A stretch of DNA of 64,000 bases from G965115915 sp965115915 (GCA_965115915.1 OZ220483.1:2029084-2093083), one strand, 5' to 3'; positions 7,315-16,120 are shown, counted from the stretch's first letter. Made by a program: numbers and translations. The notes: generated by a model from the sequence alone, not told the origin.

Positions 7315-8494
7315 CTTTGCTTGGCCTGCGTCTCAACAACGCACGCCGTCCATCCTCGGTAAGGCCCCGGATATGTCCATGTCCCTGCCCTCCACGATGT
7401 TCAGCAATCTGGGGAACAGCCAGCACAGCGGCACGGCGTCCCCGCCCCTTGGAGATGGACTCGAGGATGCCACCTTCGCGCAGAACCTTGAGGATCCGCC
7501 GTGCGGTCGGATCCGGAATATCCGCTCCGGCAATGAATTCGGTGCTCCTGAAGACTGGTCGGTCGAACATCCAGTCCACCGCACGGATGGCGTATTGGGA
7601 ATGCGTCATGTCGGTGACATCTTTCTTCATCCGATCATACAGGTTGAGAATACCCGTGGTCTTCTCCAGGTTGTCCTCGGCCTGTACTCGCACTGCTTCA
7701 AGGAAGAACCGGCACCATCCGGTCCAGTCGTCGTCGCGGGACACAGCGAGCAAACCATCGTAATAAGCATCACGCCGCGCCTCGAAATAGGCACTGATGT
7801 AGAATACGGGCGCCCGGATGAGCTCGCGCTGCCACAGGAACAGCGGCACCAGCATCCGTCCCAGGCGTCCGTTACCGTCCAGAAAAGGGTGCAACGCCTC
7901 GAACTCGGCGTGCAGGACGGCAAGCTGCACCAGCCGGTCGGGAGCATCTGCGTGGAGCCAATGCTCCCATGCGTTCATGGCGTCGGCAAGTCTGTCCGCT
8001 CCGATAGGGACGAATTTGGCGTCATCCATGCCGCACCCGGGTGGACCAATCCAGTTGGGTACACGCCGGTACGCGCCGGGCGACCGGCCCTCGCCACGCA
8101 CCCCGGCGAGCAGTACGGCATGCGCCTCGCGGACAACGCGCTGGGAGAGTGGCAGATTGTCTTGCACAAGCAACTGCTCCGCCCGGCGCATGGCAGCCCG
8201 GTAATTGAGCACTTCGTGGATGTCCTTACCGCGTTCCGGCGAGGCAGGCTCCTGTCCGGCCTCGTATTCCAACACCTCCCCCATAGTGGCCTGCGTGCCT
8301 TCAATGCGCGAGGAAAGAACCGCCTCCCGGGTGCTCAAGGGCGCCAGCAAAACACCGGGGTTCGGGACGGCAGCAAGCATCCCGTCGTAACGCGCCAACG
8401 CCGCTGCCGCCGGGCCGATGAACGGGATCAGGCGCGGCCAGTCAATGCGGTCGTCGGGCGGGAACTTTCCCTGATGGTAATGGACGGCCGCCAT
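7280..8494 (-). CDS. Fic-domain protein (class II, Fic_N/DUF4172-like), probable protein AMPylase
   Basis: Fic enzymes transfer AMP (or related groups) from nucleotides to target proteins. The catalytic loop HPFLDGNGRLGR (about residues 202-213) is complete, with the invariant His and both Arg. The N-terminus has an inhibitory-helix motif SSRIEG (about 61-66, matching S/TxxxEG/N), so it is self-inhibited as in class II Fic proteins. A C-terminal region (about 290-370, PTARRILKVLREGGIL) looks like a winged helix. The ATG at 8494 is chosen; a TTG precedes it. The last dozen codons, including the stop, lie inside the hairpin array. No adjacent antitoxin gene is seen. Confidence 0.9.
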   Translation of the reverse strand: MAAVHYHQGKFPPDDRIDWPRLIPFIGPAAAALARYDGMLAAVPNPGVLLAPLSTREAVLSSRIEGTQATMGEVLEYEAGQEPASPERGKDIHEVLNYRAAMRRAEQLLVQDNLPLSQRVVREAHAVLLAGVRGEGRSPGAYRRVPNWIGPPGCGMDDAKFVPIGADRLADAMNAWEHWLHADAPDRLVQLAVLHAEFEALHPFLDGNGRLGRMLVPLFLWQRELIRAPVFYISAYFEARRDAYYDGLLAVSRDDDWTGWCRFFLEAVRVQAEDNLEKTTGILNLYDRMKKDVTDMTHSQYAIRAVDWMFDRPVFRSTEFIAGADIPDPTARRILKVLREGGILESISKGRGRRAAVLAVPQIAEHRGGQGHGHIRGLTEDGRRALLRRRPSKDDGQTGVVAHG

Positions 8495-8822
8495 CAACCC
8501 CGTCCGAGAGAAGCGCCGGGAATAGGTATGCGTTGCATGTCGTTGCGTCAGGTGCCTTCAGGCTCCAGCCAGTGAAACGGGCCGCCGCATGGCGGAAGCC
8601 CCGATCTCGCAAAGCCCGTATGCATTCTATGCCATCGCAAAGCCGAAGTGTAGCATCCGCGGCCCTTGACACTGGCACACGGCCTGACCACAAACGAGTA
8701 CGTGCGTGGGAACACAAACCCGGTCACCGCCACCCGATACCTCAATCCGTCATGTCAGTCATCCGCTTGCCCGATAGTCTATAATCTACCCCGTTTTGAA
8801 TTTCCGACCACCTCCGATAACC
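8495..8822. promoter_or_regulatory. Divergent intergenic region between the Fic gene and glcB, with a -10 box for glcB
   Basis: No convincing gene lies in this stretch of about 330 bp. A perfect TATAAT occurs at 8780-8785, 38 nt before the glcB ATG; the matching -35 position (about 8757-8762, AGTCAT) is poor, suggesting an activated promoter. A TTGACA at 8666-8671 has no partner -10. I see no recognisable operator. Confidence 0.4.
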
Positions 8823-10994
8823 ATGTCCGACCGTATCAAAATCAACGCCCTCGGCATTGACCGGGACCTCCATGAGCTTGTGGTCAATGAGATACTCCCG
8901 GGAACCGGTGTGGAAGCAGACCGGTTCTGGAATGGATTGGAGACCATCGTGAAGGAGCTGGAACCGAAGAATCGCGAGTTGTTGAACCAAAGAGACCAGA
9001 TGCAGGCTGCGCTGGATGCCTGGTACCGGGACCACCCTGGGGATGGCAACTTCGAAGCCTACAGACAGCATTTGACGGAAATCGGCTATCTGCAACCGGA
9101 AGGGGACGATTTTCTGGTAAACACCCCTGATGTTGACGAGGAAATCACCACCATTGCCGGTCCACAGTTGGTGGTTCCTGTTGACAATGCCCGTTACGCG
9201 CTCAACGCGGCCAATGCGCGCTGGAACAGCCTTTACGATGCGCTGTACGGTACCGACGTGATCCTTGAGGTGCACGGTTGCAAGCGTACGGCAAAATACA
9301 ATCCCGTGCGTGGTGCCAGAGTCATCGAATATGCGCGCAGGTTCCTGGATGCCACGGTTCCTCTTGCGGTGGGCAGTCACAGCTATGTTACCCAGTATAA
9401 GGTGCGCTCGGGCAGGTTGGTGGCAGTCATGGGTGACGGCACTGAGACCGGCCTGGGTGCGCGGGAGTGCTTCGCCGGCTTTCGTGGTGATCCGGAATCA
9501 CCGGAAGCAATCCTCTTCCGGCATAACCATCTGCATATCGAGATACTTATCGGTGAGGGTTACTACATCGGGCGCGGTGATCTGGCGGGTGTCTACGATA
9601 TACAGCTTGAAGCGGCCATTACCACCATCATGGATTGTGAGGACTCGGTGGCTGCTGTGGATGCTGCCGACAAGGTGCGTGTGTACCGTAATTGGAATGG
9701 CCTGATGAAGGGCGACCTCAGCATCGTGGTAAAGAAGGGAGAGGATGTCATTCAACGAGAACTGGACGGAGATCGACTATACACTGCACCGGACGGCTCT
9801 CAGCTCACGTTACCGGGCCGCAGTCTGATGTTCGTCCGGAATGTTGGTTCACACATGCATACCGACGCAGTGACCTGTGATGGCAACGAGATACCCGAAA
9901 CCTTCCTGGACGCAATGGTCACGGTTGTATCGGCGAAACATGATCTGCTGGGCAACGGACGGTTCCGTAACAGCCGTAAGGGCAGTGTGTATATCGTCAA
10001 GCCGAAGATGCACGGGCCTGAGGAGGTTGCTGCCGCCGTGGAATTGTTCGGGCGGGTGGAGGATGCCCTTGGGCTTGAGCCGAATACACTCAAGATCGGC
10101 ATCATGGACGAAGAACGGCGCACCACCGTCAACCTGAAAAAATGCATCCACGCGGCAAGGGATCGCGTTATTTTCATCAATACCGGCTTCCTTGACCGTA
10201 CCGGTGACGAAATTCATACCTGCATGGAAGCCGGCCCGGTGTTGCCGAAAAACGATATGAAGTCCACACCCTGGCTGTTGTCCTATGAGGACTGGAATGT
10301 GGACAAGGGATTGGCATGTGGCTTGCCAGGCCACGCCCAGATCGGAAAGGGGATGTGGGCGGCGCCGGACAATATGGCCGCCATGATGGAACAGAAAGTT
10401 GGCCATCCACGGGCGGGAGCCAGTACCGCCTGGGTCCCCTCTCCGATGGCGGCAACGCTGCATGCCATGCACTATCATCAGGTGAATGTGCAACAGCGTC
10501 AGCGGGATCTGAAGCAGGCACAAAGCGGGAGCCTTCAGGATATCCTGACCATTCCCATACTGAGTGATCGTAAGCTGTCGGATGGCGAAATCATCCAGGA
10601 ACTGGAAAACAATGCCCAGGGCATCCTCGGCTATGTGGTGCGCTGGGTCGACCAGGGAGTGGGCTGCTCCAAGGTGCCGGATATCAGTGATGTCGCGTTG
10701 ATGGAGGATCGGGCCACATTGCGGATATCAAGTCAGCATATCGCCAACTGGCTGTACCATGGTGTCTGCACAACGGAACAGGTGATTTCGGTGTTCGAGA
10801 AAATGGCCGCCGTGGTGGATCGCCAGAATAGCAAAGACCCGAATTACATCGACATGGCTCCCGCTTTTGATGGACCGGCATACCGGGCCGCACTGGACCT
10901 TGTGTTTCGGGGTCGTGACGTGGCCAATGGCTATACCGAGCCGGTGCTGCACGCCCGACGCCGTGAGGCCAAGGCGTTGCGTGGGCGGCGTTAA
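8823..10994 (+). CDS. glcB: Malate synthase G
   Basis: GlcB condenses glyoxylate with acetyl-CoA to malate, thereby using the glyoxylate made by GlcDEF. The 723-residue length matches the G isoform. The frame contains the TIM-barrel segments of the family: TTIMDCEDSVAAVDAADK, NVGSHMHTDAV, KIGIMDEERRT, FINTGFLDRTGDEIHT and the late WVDQGVGCSKVPDI block with the catalytic region. The ATG at 8823 (MSDRIKINAL) is preferred over an in-frame TTG at 8796. Its 3' quarter is duplicated as a decayed fragment about 1.3 kb downstream. Confidence 0.95.
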   Translation: MSDRIKINALGIDRDLHELVVNEILPGTGVEADRFWNGLETIVKELEPKNRELLNQRDQMQAALDAWYRDHPGDGNFEAYRQHLTEIGYLQPEGDDFLVNTPDVDEEITTIAGPQLVVPVDNARYALNAANARWNSLYDALYGTDVILEVHGCKRTAKYNPVRGARVIEYARRFLDATVPLAVGSHSYVTQYKVRSGRLVAVMGDGTETGLGARECFAGFRGDPESPEAILFRHNHLHIEILIGEGYYIGRGDLAGVYDIQLEAAITTIMDCEDSVAAVDAADKVRVYRNWNGLMKGDLSIVVKKGEDVIQRELDGDRLYTAPDGSQLTLPGRSLMFVRNVGSHMHTDAVTCDGNEIPETFLDAMVTVVSAKHDLLGNGRFRNSRKGSVYIVKPKMHGPEEVAAAVELFGRVEDALGLEPNTLKIGIMDEERRTTVNLKKCIHAARDRVIFINTGFLDRTGDEIHTCMEAGPVLPKNDMKSTPWLLSYEDWNVDKGLACGLPGHAQIGKGMWAAPDNMAAMMEQKVGHPRAGASTAWVPSPMAATLHAMHYHQVNVQQRQRDLKQAQSGSLQDILTIPILSDRKLSDGEIIQELENNAQGILGYVVRWVDQGVGCSKVPDISDVALMEDRATLRISSQHIANWLYHGVCTTEQVISVFEKMAAVVDRQNSKDPNYIDMAPAFDGPAYRAALDLVFRGRDVANGYTEPVLHARRREAKALRGRR

Positions 10995-11031
10995 GCCGGT
11001 CCCACTACGCAACGGGATTCATGTGCCTTAA

Positions 11032-11210
11032 CTACGTCTCATGCCATGCCGCATGCGCGGCCATTTGCCGCATGCGCGGCCATTTGCCGCATGCGCGGCC
11101 ATATCCGCGTCGCGTCCAGCTTTTGCGTAACCTCCGGGTCGATCTCGTCCTCCGGCACATGGCGGGCGAGTTCGTGGAAACATGTCTCGCATCCCGGGGC
11201 GCCACAAGCC
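11032..11210 (-). pseudogene. Decayed C-terminal fragment of the OLD-family nuclease gene
   Basis: Read on the minus strand this matches the last 45 or so codons of the nuclease gene at 12375-14111, ending in the same AAHAA-HET and the same TAG stop. It carries a three-fold expansion of an 18-bp unit and loses similarity beyond about 11210. It has no start of its own. Confidence 0.8.
11046..11102. repeat. Three tandem copies of an 18-bp unit
   Basis: GCCGCATGCGCGGCCATTT-type units (18 bp period) are present three times in copy A, whereas copy B at 12390-12408 has only one. The unit length keeps the reading frame of the nuclease fragment. Confidence 0.75.
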
Positions 11211-11233
11211 AGGAACCTCTGCTTAGGTAGTGA

Positions 11234-11767
11234 TTACTCAGGCATTGCCGATGAGTGATGCTCCACAATCATCCAGCGTTGACCGTTCCAGCGATATACG
11301 AAAGTGAACCGTGCCTGCACGGATGAATCGTCTCCGAAAGTAAAGGTATAGATGCCAGAATTTATGGCAATCTCGTCAAAGATCCGGACATTTTCTTCAT
11401 CAATTTTCCCCATAGGGCCTTTGGCGAGGAATTGAACAAAATAATCTGCAATTTCCTCGCGATTGTGTCTCACTCTATTGGACACGGTCGGAAGCAGAAT
11501 GGCTGTGCCTTCTTCATAGAGGGTAGCAACCTTTTGCGGATTTCCAGTTTGTAACGCACTATTCCATTCATCGAATAACGCTGTTATATCTGCTTTCGTA
11601 TCCTGGGCCAGACCCTGGGTAAAGGGCAGGCCGAGCAGGAGTGCGGCGACGGCGATACGCAGAACTCCCGCGGCGTCACGCACACGCCTGGCGGCACTGC
11701 GTCGGGGTTCAAGTGACAGGGCAGGAAGCTCTCGGCTAACAATCTCGTTTTGCCCGGTTATCTTCAT
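11234..11767 (-). CDS. Secreted SnoaL-like/DUF4440 (SgcJ/EcaC-type) protein
   Basis: From the ATG at 11767 the protein is about 177 residues. A hydrophobic stretch (RIAVAALLLGLPFTQGLAQ) after a long basic N-terminal region looks like a signal peptide with cleavage near GLAQ-D. The mature part is a cystatin-like/NTF2-fold domain as in the SgcJ/EcaC family: DITALFDEWNSALQTGNPQKVATLY near its start and FTFVYRWNGQRWMIVEHHSS near its end, the HHS being typical. Members bind small ligands or act in unknown oxidative roles; no function can be assigned. It sits alone between two copies of a direct repeat, so it may be an insertion. Confidence 0.72.
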   Translation of the reverse strand: MKITGQNEIVSRELPALSLEPRRSAARRVRDAAGVLRIAVAALLLGLPFTQGLAQDTKADITALFDEWNSALQTGNPQKVATLYEEGTAILLPTVSNRVRHNREEIADYFVQFLAKGPMGKIDEENVRIFDEIAINSGIYTFTFGDDSSVQARFTFVYRWNGQRWMIVEHHSSAMPE

Positions 11768-12062
11768 AATCAGGTTGCTCCATGTGGAAGTGGTGAATTG
11801 AAATACCTCTGCCAACCTTTCGACAGACATCCAGAGAACTATGCCGGAATTTCACTTTTTCCACAACTGGCGAGCCGGCAAGTGAACGCGATCCAGCGCC
11901 GGTTATCCTGCCCTTAACGGTTTGCCAACCGCAATTTACTGACAGTAAATGCCCCGAAATTCGTATCCCGGCCACATTCAGCAGGTGAGGCAATTTGTTC
12001 TGACCTGCCCCCGTCGACGGGTCCAGTTTGAATGTTAGTGCATTGACGATTTCTCTGCCATG
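11768..12062. other. Non-coding stretch upstream of the SnoaL-like gene
   Basis: No convincing gene is visible. It contains a perfect inverted repeat at 11935-11951 (ATTTACTG, one base, CAGTAAAT) that could be an operator or a small hairpin. The base composition is a little richer in A+T than its flanks. Its right end joins the glcB fragment at about 12063. Confidence 0.5.
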
Positions 12063-12340
12063 CTGGCTGTCGTCCCATGAGGACTGGAATGTGGACAAGG
12101 GATTGGCATGTGGCTCGCCAGGCCACGCCCGGATCGGAAAGGGGATGTGGGCGGCGCCGGACAATATGGCCGCCATGATGGAACAGAAAGTTGGCCATAT
12201 CGCTCCCGCTTTTGATGGACCGGCATACCGGGCCGCACGGGACTTTAGTGTTTCGGGGTCGTGACGTGGCCAATGGCTATACCGAGCCGGTGCGGCACGC
12301 CAGACACCGTGAGGCCAAGGCGTTGCGCGGGCGTCAAGCC
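12063..12340 (+). pseudogene. Decayed internal-plus-3' fragment of malate synthase G
   Basis: Positions 12063-12198 match glcB 10271-10408 (SHEDWNVDKGLACG-type coding), then the sequence jumps to the equivalent of 10857-10995. About 450 bp are deleted, with a shared CAT at the junction. The frame survives to about 12240, where extra bases create a stop in DFSVSGS. The original TAA stop is also changed to CAA. It has no start and is not functional. Confidence 0.88.
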
Positions 12341-12516
12341 GGTGTCACTACGCAACGGGATTCATGTGCCTTAACTACGTCTCATGCCGTGCCGCATGTG
12401 CGGCCACTTCCGCGATCGCGTCCAGCTTTTGCGCAACCTCCGGGTCGATCTCGTCTTCCGGCACATGGCGGGCGAGTTTGTGGAAATGCGTCTTCTGCAT
12501 CGGATTGCCACGACCG
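12202..12516. repeat. Long direct repeat, copy B
   Basis: Partner of 10857-11210. It contains the decayed glcB 3' end followed by the intact 3' end of the nuclease gene. Differences are scattered substitutions plus the 18-bp unit number. Confidence 0.85.
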
Positions 12517-14111
12517 AGTTTGCTGAAATAGACCTCGAACAGCGGCCCAAGAAACTCGTCGCTCACCTTCACATCATCGCTCCAGGGAGAGCCCTTGCGC
12601 AACTTGTGCATGGCTTCCGCAACCTCCGCTATGGCGTTGCGCATCGCCTCCAGCCGTGCCTCTGCCTCGCTTTCCGTCAACAACGGCAATGGCGGTTCCG
12701 CAGACGCGGACTCTCTCGCATAGGCCTCGAGTGTGGCTTGTGTACAGAGATAATTCTCTATTTCCCGCTTGCTCCAGCACAACAGCTTCAGCGGCCCGGC
12801 ACTCGCCTCTCCTTCCTTGATGTCGTCCAACAGCATCAGGCCAGCCAAATCAGGCAGCGCCTCCCGCAGACCGTAGTAGTGCGCTTCTGCTCGGCTTTGC
12901 TGGTTGCACACGTAGTGAACAAAGGCCCGTTCCAGTGCCTTGATGGCCTCTTCATGGCCCAGACGTTTGGCAAACGACTGCAAGATCGCGAGGTCCGTGG
13001 GGCCTTCCAGATACAACACCCATCCGGTTTGTTCCGCCTGGTAGTATTGTTCGAACCCGATGCTGGCAAGCGCCTTTTGCACCTGGCTCTTGTTTGCAAT
13101 CCGATGCGGCCGACCCACAAAGGCGATGACCGCGTCTTTCCCTGCCGCCTCGTTCAGCAGGACTTCCGAGTGACTGGCCGCGATGATCTGATTTCCGCCC
13201 ACCGCGGCCGCTTCCGTGATCAGTCTGTAAATTTGACGCTGACGCAGGATCTCCAGATGCGCATCGGGCTCGTCCAGCAGCATGACCGACCCCGGGTTGG
13301 CATGCATGTATGCCAGGATCAACAGGGTTTGCTGCAAGCCCCGTCCGCTGGAAGACAAATCGAGACGCACATCCCGCTCCGTGTATCCCATCGTGATCTC
13401 GCCCCGTTCTTCCACATATTGCGGCTTGTCGAGTTTGGCGCCAAAAAGTTCTTCGATCTGCTCCGAGAGCGCTTCCCATTTATCCGGGGCATGCTCGGAA
13501 ATCCGGTAACACAGGTTGCGCAGCACCTCTGCTGTTCGTCCCTCTCCGACACGAACATTCACCGCGCCCTGATCGAGCCGGGTCTCCATGGCGGCAAGCC
13601 CGGACATCGATGGAAGCAGTGCCACCTGTACCGATTTCAGTTCCTCCGGAACGGGCATCCGGTCCGAACTGTCGTTCGGGTCGCGTCTGAGTGGCCGGCA
13701 GTAAAAAGATTCCTCATTCGCGTAGTCGAACTCGATGCCGCATGTCCATTCTTTGTCCTTCGTGACACCATCGACGATGATATCGATACGAACGTTCTCT
13801 ACGCCCTTGTTGCTCGCGCCTTTTCGGGAGGCACGCACCTGAAGCCCGCGCCATAGCTGAATGGCGCTCGGATGGGGTATGGACAACAGGTCCCGGCGAT
13901 TTAGCGCGACCCCCGGGCGTTTCTTCGGCACGTCTTCCTCTTTGGGGCGCTTCTCATTCCAGCGTTTCACGCCGATATCCCAGAGCGTCAGCGCCTGCAT
14001 CGCCGAGGTCTTGCCCGAATTGTTCGGACCGATGAATACGATCGGGTTCCCCAATTCGATCTCGGCGTCATCAAACCGCTTGAAATTGCGAATCGTGAGT
14101 TTGGTGAGCAT
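12375..14111 (-). CDS. OLD-family ATP-dependent nuclease (AAA ATPase plus TOPRIM)
   Basis: The 578-residue protein starts MLTKLTIRNFKRF, a RecF/SMC-like opening. It has Walker A GPNNSGKT (28-35), an ABC-type signature LSSSGRG (about 252-258), Walker B SVMLLDEPDAH (about 275-285) and a switch His in AASHSE. A TOPRIM domain follows, with YLEGPTDLAIL (about 367) and MLLDD further on. This is the layout of overcoming-lysogenization-defect nucleases, known from phage defence and DNA repair. I chose the ATG at 14111; the frame extends 30 codons upstream without homology. No GajB-type helicase gene is adjacent. A DNA methyltransferase gene lies upstream on the same strand. Confidence 0.88.
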   Translation of the reverse strand: MLTKLTIRNFKRFDDAEIELGNPIVFIGPNNSGKTSAMQALTLWDIGVKRWNEKRPKEEDVPKKRPGVALNRRDLLSIPHPSAIQLWRGLQVRASRKGASNKGVENVRIDIIVDGVTKDKEWTCGIEFDYANEESFYCRPLRRDPNDSSDRMPVPEELKSVQVALLPSMSGLAAMETRLDQGAVNVRVGEGRTAEVLRNLCYRISEHAPDKWEALSEQIEELFGAKLDKPQYVEERGEITMGYTERDVRLDLSSSGRGLQQTLLILAYMHANPGSVMLLDEPDAHLEILRQRQIYRLITEAAAVGGNQIIAASHSEVLLNEAAGKDAVIAFVGRPHRIANKSQVQKALASIGFEQYYQAEQTGWVLYLEGPTDLAILQSFAKRLGHEEAIKALERAFVHYVCNQQSRAEAHYYGLREALPDLAGLMLLDDIKEGEASAGPLKLLCWSKREIENYLCTQATLEAYARESASAEPPLPLLTESEAEARLEAMRNAIAEVAEAMHKLRKGSPWSDDVKVSDEFLGPLFEVYFSKLGRGNPMQKTHFHKLARHVPEDEIDPEVAQKLDAIAEVAAHAARHET

Positions 14112-14304
14112 ATTAGGTCCCGGAAACCTTTCCCGTGTATTCAGAGACAGTGCCACAGAGATGCGTTTGGACAGCAGTGTAGCATGACGGCCCGGGCACA
14201 TTCACAGATTTTCCTTCAGCCGGAATGGCCATCTATCAAACAAGCATCACCCCTGTCACAATGCCTTTACAAAGGCACCGCGCTGTGCACAGCGCTCTCG
14301 CCGT
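14112..14304. other. Gap between the methyltransferase stop and the nuclease start
   Basis: About 190 bp with no gene. It is long enough to hold a separate promoter for the nuclease gene; none is clear by eye. Confidence 0.4.
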
Positions 14305-15348
14305 TCAGGCCTTACCACTTTCCTGGCGTGAAACGACGCCCTTCAACCAACTCCTGCCGAACTCGGCGTATTCCGGATTGATCTCAATGCCCAGGAATTC
14401 AATGCCCAGTGTGCCAGCCACCACGCATTCAGAACCCGAGCCGGAAAAGGGCACAAGAACCCTGCCCGAGCTTCCATTTATCCTCGACCGCAGCAGGCGT
14501 TTGGTCAACGCACGCGGCTTTTGTGTCGGGTGTTTCAATATCTCGTGTCCCCGATGTTTTTCCAGTTCGTCGGGCGGCTTGACTTCCCCGCCACAGTCGC
14601 GACAGAAAAACCACCTTTCAGCACGGCCCGCCCCACCAGCAAGGGCGGGAACCGCGATGACATCACGCGGCAAGGCCCCGCCGTGATCATTATATTGCGT
14701 CTTCCTGACACCACGACTGTACCTCCCCCTGGTGCCATTCCTCGGTTTGCCGACACATTTCAGGAAGTGCCGTGTGTATGGCTCGCGCATCTGTTCAACC
14801 TCCAATGTGGGCCGCTTTGTCCCTGGCTTCCACAAACACAGTATCGCCTCGTGCGACCGTTGCCAAAAACGCGACGACGGTACCGCTTTGTTGGTGTAAT
14901 GCCAGGCCAGCCAACGCTGTTCTTCTATCGGGTATTCAACCGCCACCCGTGCCAATACCTCGTGAAAGCCGTATACGTAAATGAGCCCACCATCCGCCAG
15001 TAGCCGGAAACACTGTGTAAGCCACTGCTTGCACCAAGCCACATAGTCTGCCATTGACAGCTTGTCGCTGTTGTTACCAAAATCCTTTCCGATGTTGTAC
15101 GGGGGGTCGGCGATTACCACATCGTACCGGATAGCACTCCGCTGTTTTCTCAGAACTGCTATGGCATCGCCCGTGATTATCCGTGAGCAAAACCCCTTCG
15201 CCTTGCAACGTGTTCCCGTTACATCCAGACCCGTTGGCATGTTCTCTTTCTGCTGGAAGCCTCGTGTGCTTGAAGTCATGCGCCACATATCCCGAGGATA
15301 TGGTCGCTCACGGTGTCCTGTGCGACGATCAGGGACGCCCGTTTGCAT
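14305..15348 (-). CDS. DNA adenine/cytosine-N4 methyltransferase (beta-class, orphan)
   Basis: The catalytic motif DPPYNIG (81-87) precedes the AdoMet-binding motif FSGSGSE (301-307), the order of beta-class N6-adenine/N4-cytosine methyltransferases. HPTQKP (273-278), which normally precedes motif I, is present. A CxxC (249/252) followed by His residues suggests a small zinc knuckle in the target-recognition region. The start is uncertain: the first ATG gives 347 residues with about 55 poorly supported N-terminal ones; a Met at residue 37 is an alternative. No restriction endonuclease gene is beside it, so it is an orphan or works with the OLD-like nuclease gene downstream on the same strand. 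Confidence 0.88.
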   Translation of the reverse strand: MQTGVPDRRTGHRERPYPRDMWRMTSSTRGFQQKENMPTGLDVTGTRCKAKGFCSRIITGDAIAVLRKQRSAIRYDVVIADPPYNIGKDFGNNSDKLSMADYVAWCKQWLTQCFRLLADGGLIYVYGFHEVLARVAVEYPIEEQRWLAWHYTNKAVPSSRFWQRSHEAILCLWKPGTKRPTLEVEQMREPYTRHFLKCVGKPRNGTRGRYSRGVRKTQYNDHGGALPRDVIAVPALAGGAGRAERWFFCRDCGGEVKPPDELEKHRGHEILKHPTQKPRALTKRLLRSRINGSSGRVLVPFSGSGSECVVAGTLGIEFLGIEINPEYAEFGRSWLKGVVSRQESGKA

Positions 15349-15421
15349 GGTGGGTCTAATGATACTCTTTCCTGACAGGCATGGAACTCCTTTATTTAAT
15401 CCCCTGGTATTGCACCGAATG

Positions 15422-16120
15422 TCATCGTGCCTCGTCCAGGCGGCGCAGCCATTCGCTAATGACTTTTACTCCGCGCCGCTCGCCGCGGTATCGAGACATC
15501 GCCTGCCGCAGCACGGTCACCTCCATCTTGTGCGCTTTCAGTTCCATCGCGTGCCCGGTCAACCAGTCCTCGATGCGGGCAGGGTCGAATTCCGGATGAA
15601 ACTGAAACGCAAGCGCATGCCTGCCGAACGCAAACGCCTGGTTATCGCAAGACGGCGTATACGCCAGTCGTTCTGCACCGGCAGGGAGGTCACAGGCATC
15701 GCTGTGCCAATGCCATGCCAGCGGCGATGACGCGAATGGCTCGAGACACGACGCCTTCCCTTCCACGGTGAGCCGGATCGGTGCCAGACCGATTTCGGTC
15801 ACCCCCGGACGGATGTCCGCTCCCGCGGCCTTTGCCATCAATTGTGCGCCAAGGCAGATCCCGAGGGTCGGCAACCCCGCATCCAGACGTGCGCCGATCA
15901 AACGCAGTTCCTCGGTCAGAAACGGATACTCCCGCTCCTGGTAAACACCAATCGGCCCACCCAACACCACCAACAGATCCGCCGCCTCGGCTACCGCAAG
16001 GCGATCGCTCAGATGCCACGCATTGGCGTGGTCGATCGCAAAACCGGCCGCTATGACTGGGCGTTTGAACACCCCCAGGTCCTCGAACGCCACGTGCTGG
16101 ACAACCAGCGCCCGCTTCAT
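15422..16120 (-). CDS. Class I glutamine amidotransferase (GMP synthase-like)
   Basis: The 232-residue protein is a stand-alone class I glutamine amidotransferase domain. The nucleophile is Cys89 (LGICLGAQ), with the His175-Pro-Glu177 dyad in FQFHPEFD; the oxyanion strand VVLGGPIGVY is also present. Such proteins hydrolyse glutamine to supply ammonia, but members of this GuaA-like group have mixed or unknown acceptors. It starts 24 nt after the upstream thioredoxin-fold gene's stop, so the two are likely co-transcribed. Confidence 0.88.
   Translation of the reverse strand: MKRALVVQHVAFEDLGVFKRPVIAAGFAIDHANAWHLSDRLAVAEAADLLVVLGGPIGVYQEREYPFLTEELRLIGARLDAGLPTLGICLGAQLMAKAAGADIRPGVTEIGLAPIRLTVEGKASCLEPFASSPLAWHWHSDACDLPAGAERLAYTPSCDNQAFAFGRHALAFQFHPEFDPARIEDWLTGHAMELKAHKMEVTVLRQAMSRYRGERRGVKVISEWLRRLDEAR

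Larger units (their letters stand above)
10857..11210. repeat. Long direct repeat, copy A (end of glcB plus end of OLD-nuclease gene)
   Basis: This stretch matches 12202-12516: shared text runs from GCTCCCGCTTTTGATGGACC through CACTACGCAACGGGATTC to GGCACATGGCGGGCGAGTT. Copy A holds the intact glcB 3' end and a decayed fragment of the nuclease gene; copy B holds the reverse. Confidence 0.85.

Noticed and set aside
7286..8575. A 429-codon frame on the plus strand opposite the Fic gene
   Set aside because: It is the antisense shadow of a well-supported Fic gene; its codons show no recognisable domain.
11200..12062. Insertion sequence carrying the SnoaL-like gene
   Set aside because: I found no transposase, no terminal inverted repeats and no short target-site duplication; the flanking repeats are long host-gene segments instead.
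12384..13856. A 490-codon plus-strand frame opposite the OLD-like nuclease gene
   Set aside because: The minus-strand gene has Walker, signature and TOPRIM motifs; the plus frame has none and is an effect of high GC.
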